Source: Halomonas alkaliantarctica
Lineage (GTDB): Bacteria; Pseudomonadota; Gammaproteobacteria; Pseudomonadales; Halomonadaceae
Direction of reading: 5' to 3'
Assembly (NCBI RefSeq): GCF_029854215.1
Contig: NZ_CP122961.1
Span: 868,001-932,000, forward strand
DNA length: 64,000 bases
The notes under the pieces were generated by a model. That model made no database searches. It was not told the origin of the DNA and saw nothing but the letters and a program-made list of their open reading frames with translations. Within the stretch, counting starts at the first letter, position 1. Every line of letters starts with the position of its first letter. The translations under genes were made by a program, and so were the position numbers. Shown here piece after piece: positions 50,665 to 62,100 of this stretch.

Positions 50665-51394
50665 GCGTTTAAGGCTGCTCTGCCTGCCCTGTGCCGGGGC
50701 TAGCGCCACTATGTATTTGCGCTGGAAGCGTCAGTTGCCCGCCTGGATCGAGGTATATCCCGTCGAGCTGCCTGGGCGTGGTGAACGCCTGGGTGAGTCG
50801 CTCATCGATGACTTCGAGACCCAGGTCGTGCGCCTGTGCGAAGAGCAAGCAACGCGGATGCGTGGAGACTTTGTCCTGTTCGGTCACAGCATGGGGGCGT
50901 TGTTGGCCTACGGCATGGCAGCTCGCTTGCGCGATGTGGGGCGCCCTCAGCCACGGATGCTATTCGCCTCAGGCAGTGCGGCACCCTCAATGCGCGACTC
51001 AGAGCGTTTAGCGGGGCTTGATAACGATAAGGCCTTAATCGCGGATCTGCGCCAACAGGGCGGCACCCCAGAGGAAGTCTTCGAAAACCCTGAGCTGCTG
51101 CGCCTTACCCTCGATATCTTGATGGCGGACTATCGCCTCTGCCGCAGTTTCCGCTATCGCGGCGGGTCACCGCTTGCTTACCCCCTACAGGTACTCGCCG
51201 GGCGTGAAGACGATATCGAGCAAGAGCGTCTGGAAGCGTGGCAGCGGGAAGCCGGCGGGGTGTTCTCTTTAGACTGGTTCGAAGGGGGGCACTTCTTTAT
51301 TCGCCAGCAGCAACCGCAAGTGCTGGATACCTTAAAGCGGGCACTGGCCCGACGGCTTGAGGAGGTGCCCCATGCAGCGCCTGCGGTTAGCTGA
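50654..51394 (+). CDS. Type II thioesterase for the NRPS
   Basis: The ATG at 50654 overlaps mbtH and gives 246 residues. Features are [17 protein letters not shown] near 8-24, the nucleophile [11 protein letters not shown] near 77-87, a D-rich segment ([14 protein letters not shown]) for the catalytic Asp and GGHFFIRQQ for the His. It removes stalled or wrong acyl groups from the NRPS carrier domains. The downstream PPTase start lies 23 bases inside its 3' end. Confidence 0.93.
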   Translation: MQVKRLRLLCLPCAGASATMYLRWKRQLPAWIEVYPVELPGRGERLGESLIDDFETQVVRLCEEQATRMRGDFVLFGHSMGALLAYGMAARLRDVGRPQPRMLFASGSAAPSMRDSERLAGLDNDKALIADLRQQGGTPEEVFENPELLRLTLDILMADYRLCRSFRYRGGSPLAYPLQVLAGREDDIEQERLEAWQREAGGVFSLDWFEGGHFFIRQQQPQVLDTLKRALARRLEEVPHAAPAVS

Positions 51395-52043
51395 AGGGGT
51401 GCCCGAGGGGCTTGAGGTATGGCGCTTAGCGCTCGATCTGAATGCCCCGGTAGCCGACGACGATGATCGTCTGCTGAGTCGAGCCGAGTGGCAGCGCGTC
51501 CAGCGGCTTCGCCATCACGCCGATGTCGTGCGCGCCGTGGCGACACGCGCTGCCCTGCGGCGACTGCTATCCGCGCACACCGGTATAGCGCCAGAAAAGT
51601 TGGTGTTCACTCAGAACGCTTACGGCAAACCAGCGTTGGAAAACGCTGATGGGCCTGCTTTCAATGTCTCCCACTCTGGCCATGTCGCCCTGATCGCGCT
51701 TGCTCCCGGCGGCGCGGTGGGGGTCGATATTGAGCGTCGTCGATCCGAGGACGAACTGGCGCCGCTGCACGGGCTGGTGCTATCGCTGAGTGAGCAGCTC
51801 GGCCACGCACGCGATGGCTTCGCAATGCCCTTTATGGAGCGCTGGGTGGTTAAAGAGGCGGTGCTTAAAGCCTTGGGGCTGGGCATCGCTGATCATTTGC
51901 AGGCGCTCTCGATCACTTCCTCTTTAGGGCCGCCAGGCGCCTATCACCTTAAGCACTCGCTTCCCGTGTCATCACCTCTGCAGGCATGGCCGCTGCCAGC
52001 GCCGAGTGGCTATGCCGCTGCCCTGGGCTATATCCAGAGCTAA
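51372..52043 (+). CDS. Sfp-type 4'-phosphopantetheinyl transferase
   Basis: The ATG at 51372 follows GAGGAGGTGCCCC and gives 223 residues. The magnesium-binding motif VGVDIERRR is near 115-125 and the catalytic WVVKEAVLKALG near 155-166. It moves phosphopantetheine from CoA onto the carrier domains of the NRPSs, so it activates them. The gene is coupled to the thioesterase by a 23-base overlap. Confidence 0.93.
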   Translation: MQRLRLAEGVPEGLEVWRLALDLNAPVADDDDRLLSRAEWQRVQRLRHHADVVRAVATRAALRRLLSAHTGIAPEKLVFTQNAYGKPALENADGPAFNVSHSGHVALIALAPGGAVGVDIERRRSEDELAPLHGLVLSLSEQLGHARDGFAMPFMERWVVKEAVLKALGLGIADHLQALSITSSLGPPGAYHLKHSLPVSSPLQAWPLPAPSGYAAALGYIQS

Positions 52044-52074
52044 CGCTACTCAACGACTTTTTAGGAGATCAGTA

Positions 52075-53076
52075 ATGGACAGCCAAAGCGCAACACTAAC
52101 GCAACCAACCAACGTCATATCCCAACGTCAGGGGCCTGCTGATTCAGAGCTGCCCATTATGATTTCCCCCGCCTACCCAGGGCAGCCGCTGCTGGAAGCC
52201 TTCGGTGATTTGCGTGCGGATATTGAGTCACTAGTGACTAGAGTCGGTGGGGTGCTGCTAAGAGGTTTCGATGTTCCCTCCGTTGACGATTTTCAGCAGT
52301 TTGCCGCCGCCTTTGGCCATCCGCTGCTGAGTTACGAGTTCGCTTCTACGCCACGCTCAGCGGTTTCCTCGGGCATTTATACCTCCACCGAATACCCTGC
52401 CCATCAACATATCCCCCTCCACAACGAGCAGGCTTACACCCGTGAGTGGCCGATGAAAATCTGGTTTCACTGTGTCACCGCTTCCCCTGAGGGCGGAGAG
52501 ACGCCGATTGCCGATAGTCGCGCCATTTACCGCCGTATGCCGGTAGAGATCCGAGAGCGCTTTGCCCCCGGCATTCTCTACGTACGCAACTACGGCGATT
52601 TCGATATGCCTTGGCAAAAGGTGTTTAACACCGAAGACCGCGCTGAAGTGGAGGCATTCTGCCAGCGCGCGGGTATTCGCTGTGAGTGGAAGCCCGATGG
52701 CGACCTGCGTACTACCCAGTTATGCCAAAGCATAGAGACCCATCCGGTCACCGGTGAGCAGGTGTGGTTCAACCAAGGCCATCTTTTCCATGTCTCCAAC
52801 CTGCAGCCAGAGGTACGAGAGTCGCTGGAAGAGCTGCTAGACCCCGAAGACATGCCGCGCAACGTCTTCTTTGCCGATGGTAGCCCCATCGACGATGCCA
52901 TCTTCGATGAGATCCGCGGCGTCCTGGCCGACGAAACGGTGATGTTCCCCTGGCAAGCGGGCGATGTGCTGATGCTCGACAACATGCTGGTCGCTCATGC
53001 GCGTACGCCGTTCAAAGGGCCGCGCAAGGTCGTCGTGGCCATGGCGGAAGGTCACGGCAACCTCTCCAACGACTAA
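52075..53076 (+). CDS. TauD/SyrP-like Fe(II)/2-oxoglutarate dioxygenase, probable aspartate beta-hydroxylase
   Basis: The ATG at 52075 follows AGGAGATCAGTA and gives 333 residues. The iron ligands are visible as the H-x-E of LHNEQAYTREW near 123-130 and the distal His of NMLVAHARTPFKGPRK near 300-315, whose Arg binds 2-oxoglutarate. In SyrP and related enzymes it hydroxylates Asp held on a carrier domain, giving beta-hydroxyaspartate, an iron ligand. The Asp-specific A domain of the following NRPS supports this. It is 31 bases after the PPTase gene. Confidence 0.9.
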   Translation: MDSQSATLTQPTNVISQRQGPADSELPIMISPAYPGQPLLEAFGDLRADIESLVTRVGGVLLRGFDVPSVDDFQQFAAAFGHPLLSYEFASTPRSAVSSGIYTSTEYPAHQHIPLHNEQAYTREWPMKIWFHCVTASPEGGETPIADSRAIYRRMPVEIRERFAPGILYVRNYGDFDMPWQKVFNTEDRAEVEAFCQRAGIRCEWKPDGDLRTTQLCQSIETHPVTGEQVWFNQGHLFHVSNLQPEVRESLEELLDPEDMPRNVFFADGSPIDDAIFDEIRGVLADETVMFPWQAGDVLMLDNMLVAHARTPFKGPRKVVVAMAEGHGNLSND

Positions 53077-53121
53077 ACATAACGCCTCATCTCACGGCCA
53101 GGAGTTCCAGCAGGTACGCAT

Positions 53122-56100
53122 ATGAATATAAGGCACGCTCAGACAATGAACAGCCACCCGTCCCATAATGTTGCTAACCACAGCTTCGTTGAGCATTTAA
53201 GTCTTCTGGCCCGGGAAAGGCCCAGCGACAGGGCGCTGATTGTAGTGAACGCTCAAGGTGAGATCACCCTTGACTACGCCACCCTGGAACGGCGTTCCCG
53301 CGCCCTGGCCAGCGAGCTCCAGCAGCGGTTCCCGGCGGGTGAGCGTGCCTTGATTCTGCTGGATAACGACGAGCACTACGTGGTGGCGTTCTTCGCCTGC
53401 CTGTATGCCGGGGTGATTGCCGTGCCCGTCTTTCCACCGGAGTCAGCCAAGCAGCAGCACCTTGCTCGCCTGCTGGCGATTGCCGCCGACTCTCAGGCCG
53501 CCTGTGTGCTCACCTCTACAACGATTATCGATGTGGTCGCATCTGCAAGCGAAGGCTTCGGCAGCGCCGAACTGATACCTGTGGATGGCGTAGATGAGAG
53601 CCGCGCTGAACACTGGGTCGAGCATCGCCCAAAGCGTGATGATATCGCCTTTTTACAGTACACCTCTGGTTCCACAGCCACGCCCAAAGGGGTGATGGTG
53701 AGCCATGGCAACCTAATGGCCAACGAGCGCGCTATCGAATCGGGCTTCTCGATTGGTGCCGACGATGTTTTCGTCAGTTGGCTGCCGCTTTACCACGACA
53801 TGGGGCTGATCGGTGGCCTGCTGCAGCCCATCTATCGCGGTATCCCTGCGGTATTGATGAGCCCCACCTTCTTTTTACAGCGGCCGGTACGCTGGCTGGA
53901 AGCGATCTCCCGCCACCGGGGCACCATTAGCGGTGGCCCCGATTTTGCCTATCGGCTGTGTCTTGAGCGTATCCGCGACGAGCAGCTTGAGGCGCTCGAC
54001 TTATCTAGCTGGCGGGTCGCATTCTCAGGCGCCGAGCCGGTACGCCACGATACCCTCACTGGCTTTATCGAACGCTTCCGCCCAGCGGGCTTTGCCGCTG
54101 ACACCGCAGCACCCTGTTATGGCTTGGCCGAAGCGACGCTATTGGTTAGCTGTAATTCGCGCGGTACAGGCGTGGTGGGCACGGCTTTTTCTCAACAGTC
54201 GCTGGCCGAGGGGAAGGCTGCCTCAGCGGTTGAAGGCAACACTCTGGTGGGCTGTGGTACACCGGAACCCGGTCACGCTATCGATATTGTCGATCCTGAG
54301 GGGCTTCACTCGCTGCCCAGTGGTGAAGTCGGCGAGATCTGGGTCAATGGGCCCAGCGTGGCGCACGGGTATTGGCAGAACCCAGAAGCAACAGCGCAAG
54401 CCTTTGTTACCCGCGATGGGGTCAGTTGGCAGCGCACCGATGATGCTGATGCACAGAACCACGACGCCCGCGATGATCGCTGGCTGCGCACTGGCGATCT
54501 AGGCTTTCTGCACGAAGGGCAGCTGTATATCGCCGGGCGTATTAAGGACCTGATCATTCTGCGCGGCCATAACGTCTACCCACAGGATATCGAGAGCGCT
54601 ATCGAAGCCGAGGTGGAAGCAGTACGCAAAGGGCGCGTGGCGGCCTTTGCCGTGACCACGTCGGAAGGCGCTGAAGGAATCGGCGTTGCGGCAGAAGTCT
54701 CCCGCGGCATACAGAAGCTAGTGCCCGCCGAGAAGCTGGTCGAAGCGCTAAGCGAGACGGTGGGAAGCGCGTGCCATGAGCCGCTTTCGGTAGTGCTACT
54801 GCTTAACCCAGGCGGTCTTCCCAAAACCTCCAGCGGTAAATTGCAGCGCAGCACCTGCCGCCAAGACTGGGAGGCGGGTAGCCTGGATGCCTACGCCATT
54901 CACGCCTTTGGGCGTTTTGTCAGCGGTGGTGACGCTGAGGGCGGAGGAAAGTCATCGCAATCCACTGCGGAAGCAGGGAGCGAAACGGAGCAGGCGTTGG
55001 CGAAGCTCTGGCACCAGGTGCTGGGGGACGGCAAGAAAAAGCCGTTGGGAAAAGATGCCCACTTCTTCGCCAGCGGGGGTAATTCTCTGGCGGCGGTGCG
55101 CCTAGCCGCCGCCATCAGTGATCACTGGGGCGTCGAGCTATCTCTGCACTCGCTGTTCGAGCAACCGCGCTTGTCTGCCATGGCTAACGCTATCGAAGCA
55201 CGTTTGGCGGCATCACCGGATCAACGAGGGATGGCCATCCCCCGTCTTGAAGATGAGCAGCGCCAAGGCGACATACCGCTGTCGGAAGGACAGCGCAGCC
55301 TATGGCTGACGTGGCAACTTGATCCCCAGAGCGCGGGTTACAATATGGCAGGGGCACTGCATCTCAAGGGGGTGTTGGAACCAACAGCGCTCAATGCAGC
55401 GCTGGAGAATCTCGTGCAGCGCCATGACATTTTGCGTACTTACTACCCCTTGAATGAGGCGGGAGAACCTGTTCAGCGGCTAGCGCAGGATTGGCATCCT
55501 GAGCTGATCTGTAACGAGATGCCCAGTGATAACGTGGTTGAACGGGAGCAGGCACTGCATGACGCACTCATTAAACTGGCCCGGCAGCCTTTTGACCTGG
55601 ATCAGGCACCTCCCTTAACCGTCGCCCTCTACCGCTTGTCCACGGAGCATCATGTGTTAGCTGTCGTGCAGCACCACATTGCTGGCGATGGATGGTCAGT
55701 ACAGGTGCTCATTGATGATTTGTGCGCACTTTATGAGCGCGCGTGCACTCAGCAAGAAGCCAAGCTTGCACCACTGCCCATACAGTTCGCAGATTATGCG
55801 GTTTGGCAGCAGCGTCAGCAGCATCGTAGTGAGAGACATAATAGTGAGCGGCAGGGCCAACTTGCTCACTGGTGTGAACGCCTCTCGGGGGATCATCCCC
55901 CGCTAGCGTTGCCCTTGGATCGCCCACGCCAAGCGATGTCCGCACCGAGCGAAGGCCAGCTGCGCTTTACGCTTCCCGGTGAGTTGAGCGAGCAGCTACG
56001 TAGCCTAGCCCGTGAAAGAAACGTTTCACTCTACGCCGTGATCTTGGCGCTATTGAAGCAGACGTTGTATCGCTTTAGCGGTGAGACAGATATCAAGGTA

Positions 56101-59100
56101 GGGGCGCCGATTGCCAATCGGCATAAAGCCGAGCTTCAGGGCTTAATTGGGTACCTTATCAATGTCGTTGTGTTGCGCACTCAGATTGATCCCACTGGAA
56201 ATTTCGACCGTTTGTTAGATGAGGTGAACGCTACCCTGGTCGATGCCCAGCTGCACCAGGATGTCCCCTTCGATCAAGTGGTGGAGGCGCTACAGCTCGA
56301 ACGGCAACCGGGGGTACATCCGCTATTTCAGGTGAAGTGTACTCAGCAGGAAATGTGGCAGGCGGAGCGTCACGTGGCTGGCCTGGCCATTCAAGCCGAG
56401 CAGGTATTCACGGGTATTGCTCACTTCGACCTGAGTCTCGATTTTTGCGATGAGCTCGAGGGAATAGCAGGTCTATTCGCTTACTCCGCAGAGCTATTTG
56501 ATGCCACCACGATCGAGCGTTTCTGCCAGGCATTCCGGTTCCTGGCCGAGCAGGTCGTAGCTGATCCGCGGTCTCACACTGCGATGCTGCCGCTACCTGA
56601 GCCTATCTCCGTGCTGGAAGGCAACCAAAGCGAGATTCTCACTCAGGCTATACCCACCCTGCTGTCGAAAGTGGTAGCAGCTCATGCTGATGAGTTAGCC
56701 GTAAACGATGGGCAGTACCGTTATACCTATGCCAGCCTGGATGCCCAAGCCCAGAGTCTGGCACAGGCACTAATCGCAAAAGGCGTTGGTTCCGAGGTGC
56801 GTGTTGCCATTCACGCTGAGCGTTCGTGCGAGTACGTGCTCGGCATTCTCGCCGTACTCAAAGCGGGCGGGGCTTTCGTACCGCTTGATCCACAACTGCC
56901 GAGCGACCGCTTGGCCTATCAATTGGCTGACAGTGGCGCTCGCTTACTACTGAGCAGCACGCCTTGCGGCTGGAGTGATGACGTTCCGGTAATGGCGCTG
57001 GCGTTTATCGACGATATTCCGGCTGCCGTAGAGCACGAACTGCCTGTCATTCATCCCCAGCAGACCGCCTATGTGATCTATACCTCTGGTTCCACGGGCA
57101 AGCCTAAAGGGGTGGCGGTTAGTCACGGTGCTCTGGCCAATTACGTACAGGGTGTTCTGGAGGCGCTGGCGCTACCAGAAGGTGCCCGCAACATGGCGAT
57201 GGTGTCGACGGTGGCGGCGGATCTGGGGCATACGGTGCTGTTTGGTGCCTTGTGCACCGGCCGCACCTTGCACCTTATTTCCCACGAGTGCGCCTTTGAC
57301 CCGGATGCTTTTGCGGCTTATATGCGTGAACAGCAGGTGGACGTGCTCAAGATTGTGCCCAGCCACCTGCGGGCGCTGCTGAGTGCCGCAAGCCCAGCGG
57401 ATGTACTTCCGCAAGAGCGCTTGATTCTGGGTGGCGAAGCTACCGACTGGGCGCTACTGGCGCGTCTCGCCGAGTTTAAGCCAACCTGCCAAGTGCTTAA
57501 TCACTACGGCCCGACGGAAACCACGGTAGGTATTCTCACCCAGCAAGCCGACATGGCCGATCATGGTGCCAGCACACTGCCTATCGGCACACCGCTGGCC
57601 AATGCTCGGGCCTATGTGCTCGATCCCTGGCTTAATCCTGTGCCGAAGGGTGTTGCCGGTGAGCTCTACCTGGGTGGCCCTGGGCTGGCTCAAGGCTATC
57701 TACAGCGGCTGGGGCAAACGGCGGAACGTTTCGTTGCCAGCCCCTTTCATTCGGGGGAGCGGCTCTATCGCAGCGGTGATCGTGTGCGCCAACTGGCCGA
57801 TGGTAGCCTGGAGTTCCTTGGCCGTGTGGATGATCAGGTCAAAATTCGCGGCTATCGGGTTGAACCGAGCGAAATCGCTACCCTGCTGCGCGATCAACCG
57901 TGCATCGCGGAGGCCGAAGTGGTCGCGCGGGAAAACGAGGAAGGCCGCGCGCAACTGTTCGCCTACGTGGTTATAGCAGCCGGGAGCGACGTCGATGATG
58001 CTGTGTTACTCGCGCAGCTTGGCGAGCGCGTGCCGGACTATATGGTGCCCAGTGCCCTGGTACGGCTGGATGCCTTACCGCTAACCGCCAATGGCAAGTT
58101 AGATCGCAAGGCGCTGCCCGAGCCAGTGCAAGCCGGTAGTGGTAAAACCTTTGAAGCGCCCCAGGGAGAAGCAGAAGAGACGTTGGCAGAGGTCTGGGCT
58201 GACGTGATCGGCTGCGAGCAGGTGGGGCGTAACGACAACTTCTTTGAGTTGGGTGGTGACTCCATCCTCAGCTTGCAGATCGTCGCACGCTCGCGCAAGC
58301 GTGGCTACAAGGTAACGCCCAAGCAGTTGATGGAAGGGCAGACCATTGCCGCAGTGGCGGCGATGGCCACACCCTTGGCTGCTACCGCTCCTAAACAAGC
58401 GGCTGCGCCCAATAAGACTGCTTCCTTTGCGCTGCTGCCGGTACAGCGCTGGTTCTTCGAGCAGAGCTTTGCCGAGCCACACCACTGGAATCAGTCGTTG
58501 ATGCTGGAAGCGGCCAGTGATGTAGATGCCGCGCTGCTACGGCGTGCCATTGAGGCAGTGGTCGATCACCATGGTGCCTTGCGGCTGCGCTTTGAGCGCG
58601 TTGGCGATAGCTGGCAACAAGCTTATGGCAAGCTAGCCGATGACCTCTTCAAACACCTGGATCTGAGTGACCATGCGGATCCGGCGCAGGCCATCACCCA
58701 GGCCGCCGATGCTGCGCAACACAGCCTAAGCCTGGAGCGGCCGTTCCGAGCCATCTGGATGGCACTGGGAGGCGAGCGCGGCGGGCGATTGCTGCTAGTG
58801 GCTCACCACCTAGTGGTAGACGGCGTCTCGTGGCGCGTGATTCTCGATGACCTGCAAACGGCCTACACGCAGTTAAATGCAGGAAAGGCAATTGATCTGC
58901 CACCAGCAACCTCCTCGTTAGATGAGTGGGCGAGTGCCCTGGCCGACTATGCCAAATCGGAGGCTTTGGCTGAGCAATGCTCCTATTGGGAGAGCCTTGT
59001 CAAAGAGCCAGAGCCTAGCCTGCCTGCACATAATCCCCATGGCAGCAACACCGTCGCCGATACCGCATCGCTCGTTGGCAGCTTGCCTACCGAAGCGACC

Positions 59101-62100
59101 ACGCAACTGCTGGGGCCGGCGCATAAAGCCTACCGCACCCAGGTGGATGACCTGCTCCTCGCTGCACTATCGAGCGCCCTGTGCCAATGGGCGGAGCGAG
59201 ACAGTGTACTAATCGAACTGGAAGGCCATGGTCGCGAAGATCTGTTCGACGGTGTCGATCTCAGTCGCAGCGTAGGTTGGTTCACCTCGCTCTACCCGGT
59301 TCGCCTGACCCCAAGTAATGGTGGATCGGGTTCAAGCCTAAAAGCCATCAAAGAGCAACTTCGCCAAGTGCCTGAAAAAGGGCTCGGCTACGGCGTGCTG
59401 CGCTATTTGAAAGAAGAGCCCGCGCTGGTCGGTGGTGCCTACCCCCAGGTCACCTTCAATTATCTAGGCCAGTTGGATCGCTCCCTACAGGGCGATGGGG
59501 CCTGGCGGCTCGCTAAAGAGAATGCAGGGCAGGCTCGCGCGCCCCAAAGCAAGCGCCGTACCTGGATTGAGGTGGTGGCCTGGGTTCAAGATGGCCAACT
59601 GCGCTTCGGCTGGAATTTCAGTCGTGAGATTCACAGCGATGCAGCGATACATGCCTTGCAAGCAAGCTTCCAAGCGCAACTGGAGTCACTCCTTGATCAC
59701 TGTGATAGCGGCGTTCGTGGCGCAACGCCTTCGGACTTCCCGTTGGCGGGGCTGAGTCAAGGGCAGCTTGACGGCTTGCGATTGGATGTCGCCAATGTTG
59801 AGGACATCTACCCGTTGGCGCCGATGCAGCAAGGGCTGCTATTGCATACCCTGCTCAATCCAGGCGCTGGTATGTACATGATGCAGGATCGCTACCGGTT
59901 TGCTTCGCCTATCGACGTCAATGCTTTCGAGAAAGCCTGGCAGCGAGTTGGCGAACGGTATGAGGTTCTACGTACAGGGTTCGTATGGCAAACCGAAGAG
60001 ATACAGTTGCAGGTAGTATATCGGCAAATTCCTTCACCCGTGGAATATATCGATTGGCGCGGTATTGACGAGGATGAGGCCGATCGGCGCTTGGCGGTGT
60101 TATTGCGTCAGGAGCTTGATGATGGCTTCGACCTGGAACGACCACCATTGCTAAAGGTACGCCTTATTCAACTGGCGGAGAACCTGTTCTACGTCGTACA
60201 GAGTTTCCACCATATTCTGATGGATGCCTGGTGCCGCTCCCTGTTGCTCAGCGATTTTTTCCACTATTACGATGCCTATCGTCTCGGGACGAGTCACGAG
60301 TTGACGCAACCAAGGCCGTATCGTGATTTTATCGCTTGGTTGCAGCAGCAGGATGCCAGTGTGCTACGCAACTATTGGCAACATGAGCTTGAAGGTTTCG
60401 ATGAGATAACGCCGATTCCTTATCTTAAGCCGCACGGTTCGCACGACAGTGTTGCCACGGTGGCTGATGTATTCTCCTCGCTCTCCCACGATGAGAGTGC
60501 AGAGCTACAGAACGTTGCCCGACAGCATCAATTGACTGTCAATACGATCGTACAAGGGGCATGGGCACTGCTGTTAGGGCGGCTTTCCCAGGTGGATGAC
60601 ATCCTATTCGGCGTGACAGTGGCTGGGCGCCCGCTAGAACTGGAGGGCATACAGGAGACGATGGGGCTGTTTATCAACACAATCCCTCTGCGTGTGTCAG
60701 CCCCTTCGCCGCAAACATCTGTCCTTGATTGGCTGCATGGGCTATTGGCGAAAAACCTGGAGATGCGTCAATACGAGCATCTACCGTTAGTCGAAATTCA
60801 ATCGTTGGGAGAGCAGTCACAAGGACGCAGTCTATTCGATAGCCTCTTTGTATTCGAAAATGCGCCGATAGATGCCAGCATAACGGAGAAAATCCATGAT
60901 CTTCATGTGTCTATCAAGGGCAACCGCACCCACACCAATTACCCCTTGACCGTAGTGGTGGTGCCTGGCGAGCAATTGATGCTGCAGCTCTCCTACGACG
61001 CCCGAAAGTTTGACGATTCCGAAGTCGAGAGGCTGCTCTCAGGCTTCCGTCAAATTCTCTTGCACATTATTGACAGGCCTGATGCTCCCTATCATGAATT
61101 GGACGTATTGCCTGTTAACGAGATGAAGACACAGCGGGCGCAATGTAGAGGGCAGTCGGTTACTTATCCCTTTGAGCGAGGTTATATCGACCTGTTCCGT
61201 GAGCAGGTACGACAGCATCCACGCCAAGCTGCCGTTCGCCATCAGGGAGACACACTCACTTATGATCAGCTAGAGGACACCTCCAATCGCATTGCCCAAG
61301 CACTGCGGCAAGCAGGGGTGAAGAAGGATAATGTCGTCGCCCTGCATGCCGAGCGCGGCCTAGCGTTGCCAAGCATGATTCTGGGTACGTTCAAGGCTGG
61401 CGGTGCGTATCTAGCGCTGGATCCCCGACTTCCTGATCAGCGTATCGTCGATATGCTGGCGTCCAGCCATGCATCGGTTCTGGTTGCCACTGCTGAGCAA
61501 ATACCGCATCTCGAAGCTGTGCTTGAATCCATGCCCAACCCGCCGCGGATGCTCGTGTTCGAGGATCTGGTCACGGCGGAAGCACTAGAGGGGGATGCCG
61601 CTGTAACGGCTCACCCTGATCAGGCCGCCTACATCATCTATACCTCTGGTTCGACCGGTGAACCCAAGGGTGTCGTCGTTAGCCATCGTGGCATGCTCAA
61701 TAACCAGTTGAGTAAGGTTCCCTACCTGGATCTGTCGGCCAGCGATGTCATTGCCCAGACCGCAGCGCTGAGTTTCGATATCTCCGTCTGGCAAACATTG
61801 GCGGGACTGTTATGTGGCGCCAGCATCGAGATCGTGCCTGATGAGATTGCACGCGACCCCAGTGCATTGCTCCTTTATGTGCGCGACAACGGCGTTACGG
61901 TACTGCAAAGCGTACCTGCAGTGATCCAGGGAATGTTGAATACTGCCTCAGTCGACCTGCCAGCACTGCGCTGGCTGCTGCCCACGGGGGAAGCCTCCAC
62001 CTCCGAGCTAGTGCGCCAATGGTTTGAGCGCTATCCGTCGATTCCCCTGGTCAATGCCTATGGCCCTGCTGAATGTGCCGATGACGTATCCCTGCACTTA

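Noticed and set aside
53122..54910. N-terminal ligase of the NRPS as an amino-acid adenylation or CoA ligase domain
   Set aside because: The long N-terminal ligase followed by a carrier domain and then a condensation domain fits a fatty-acyl-AMP ligase, which does not make CoA thioesters.
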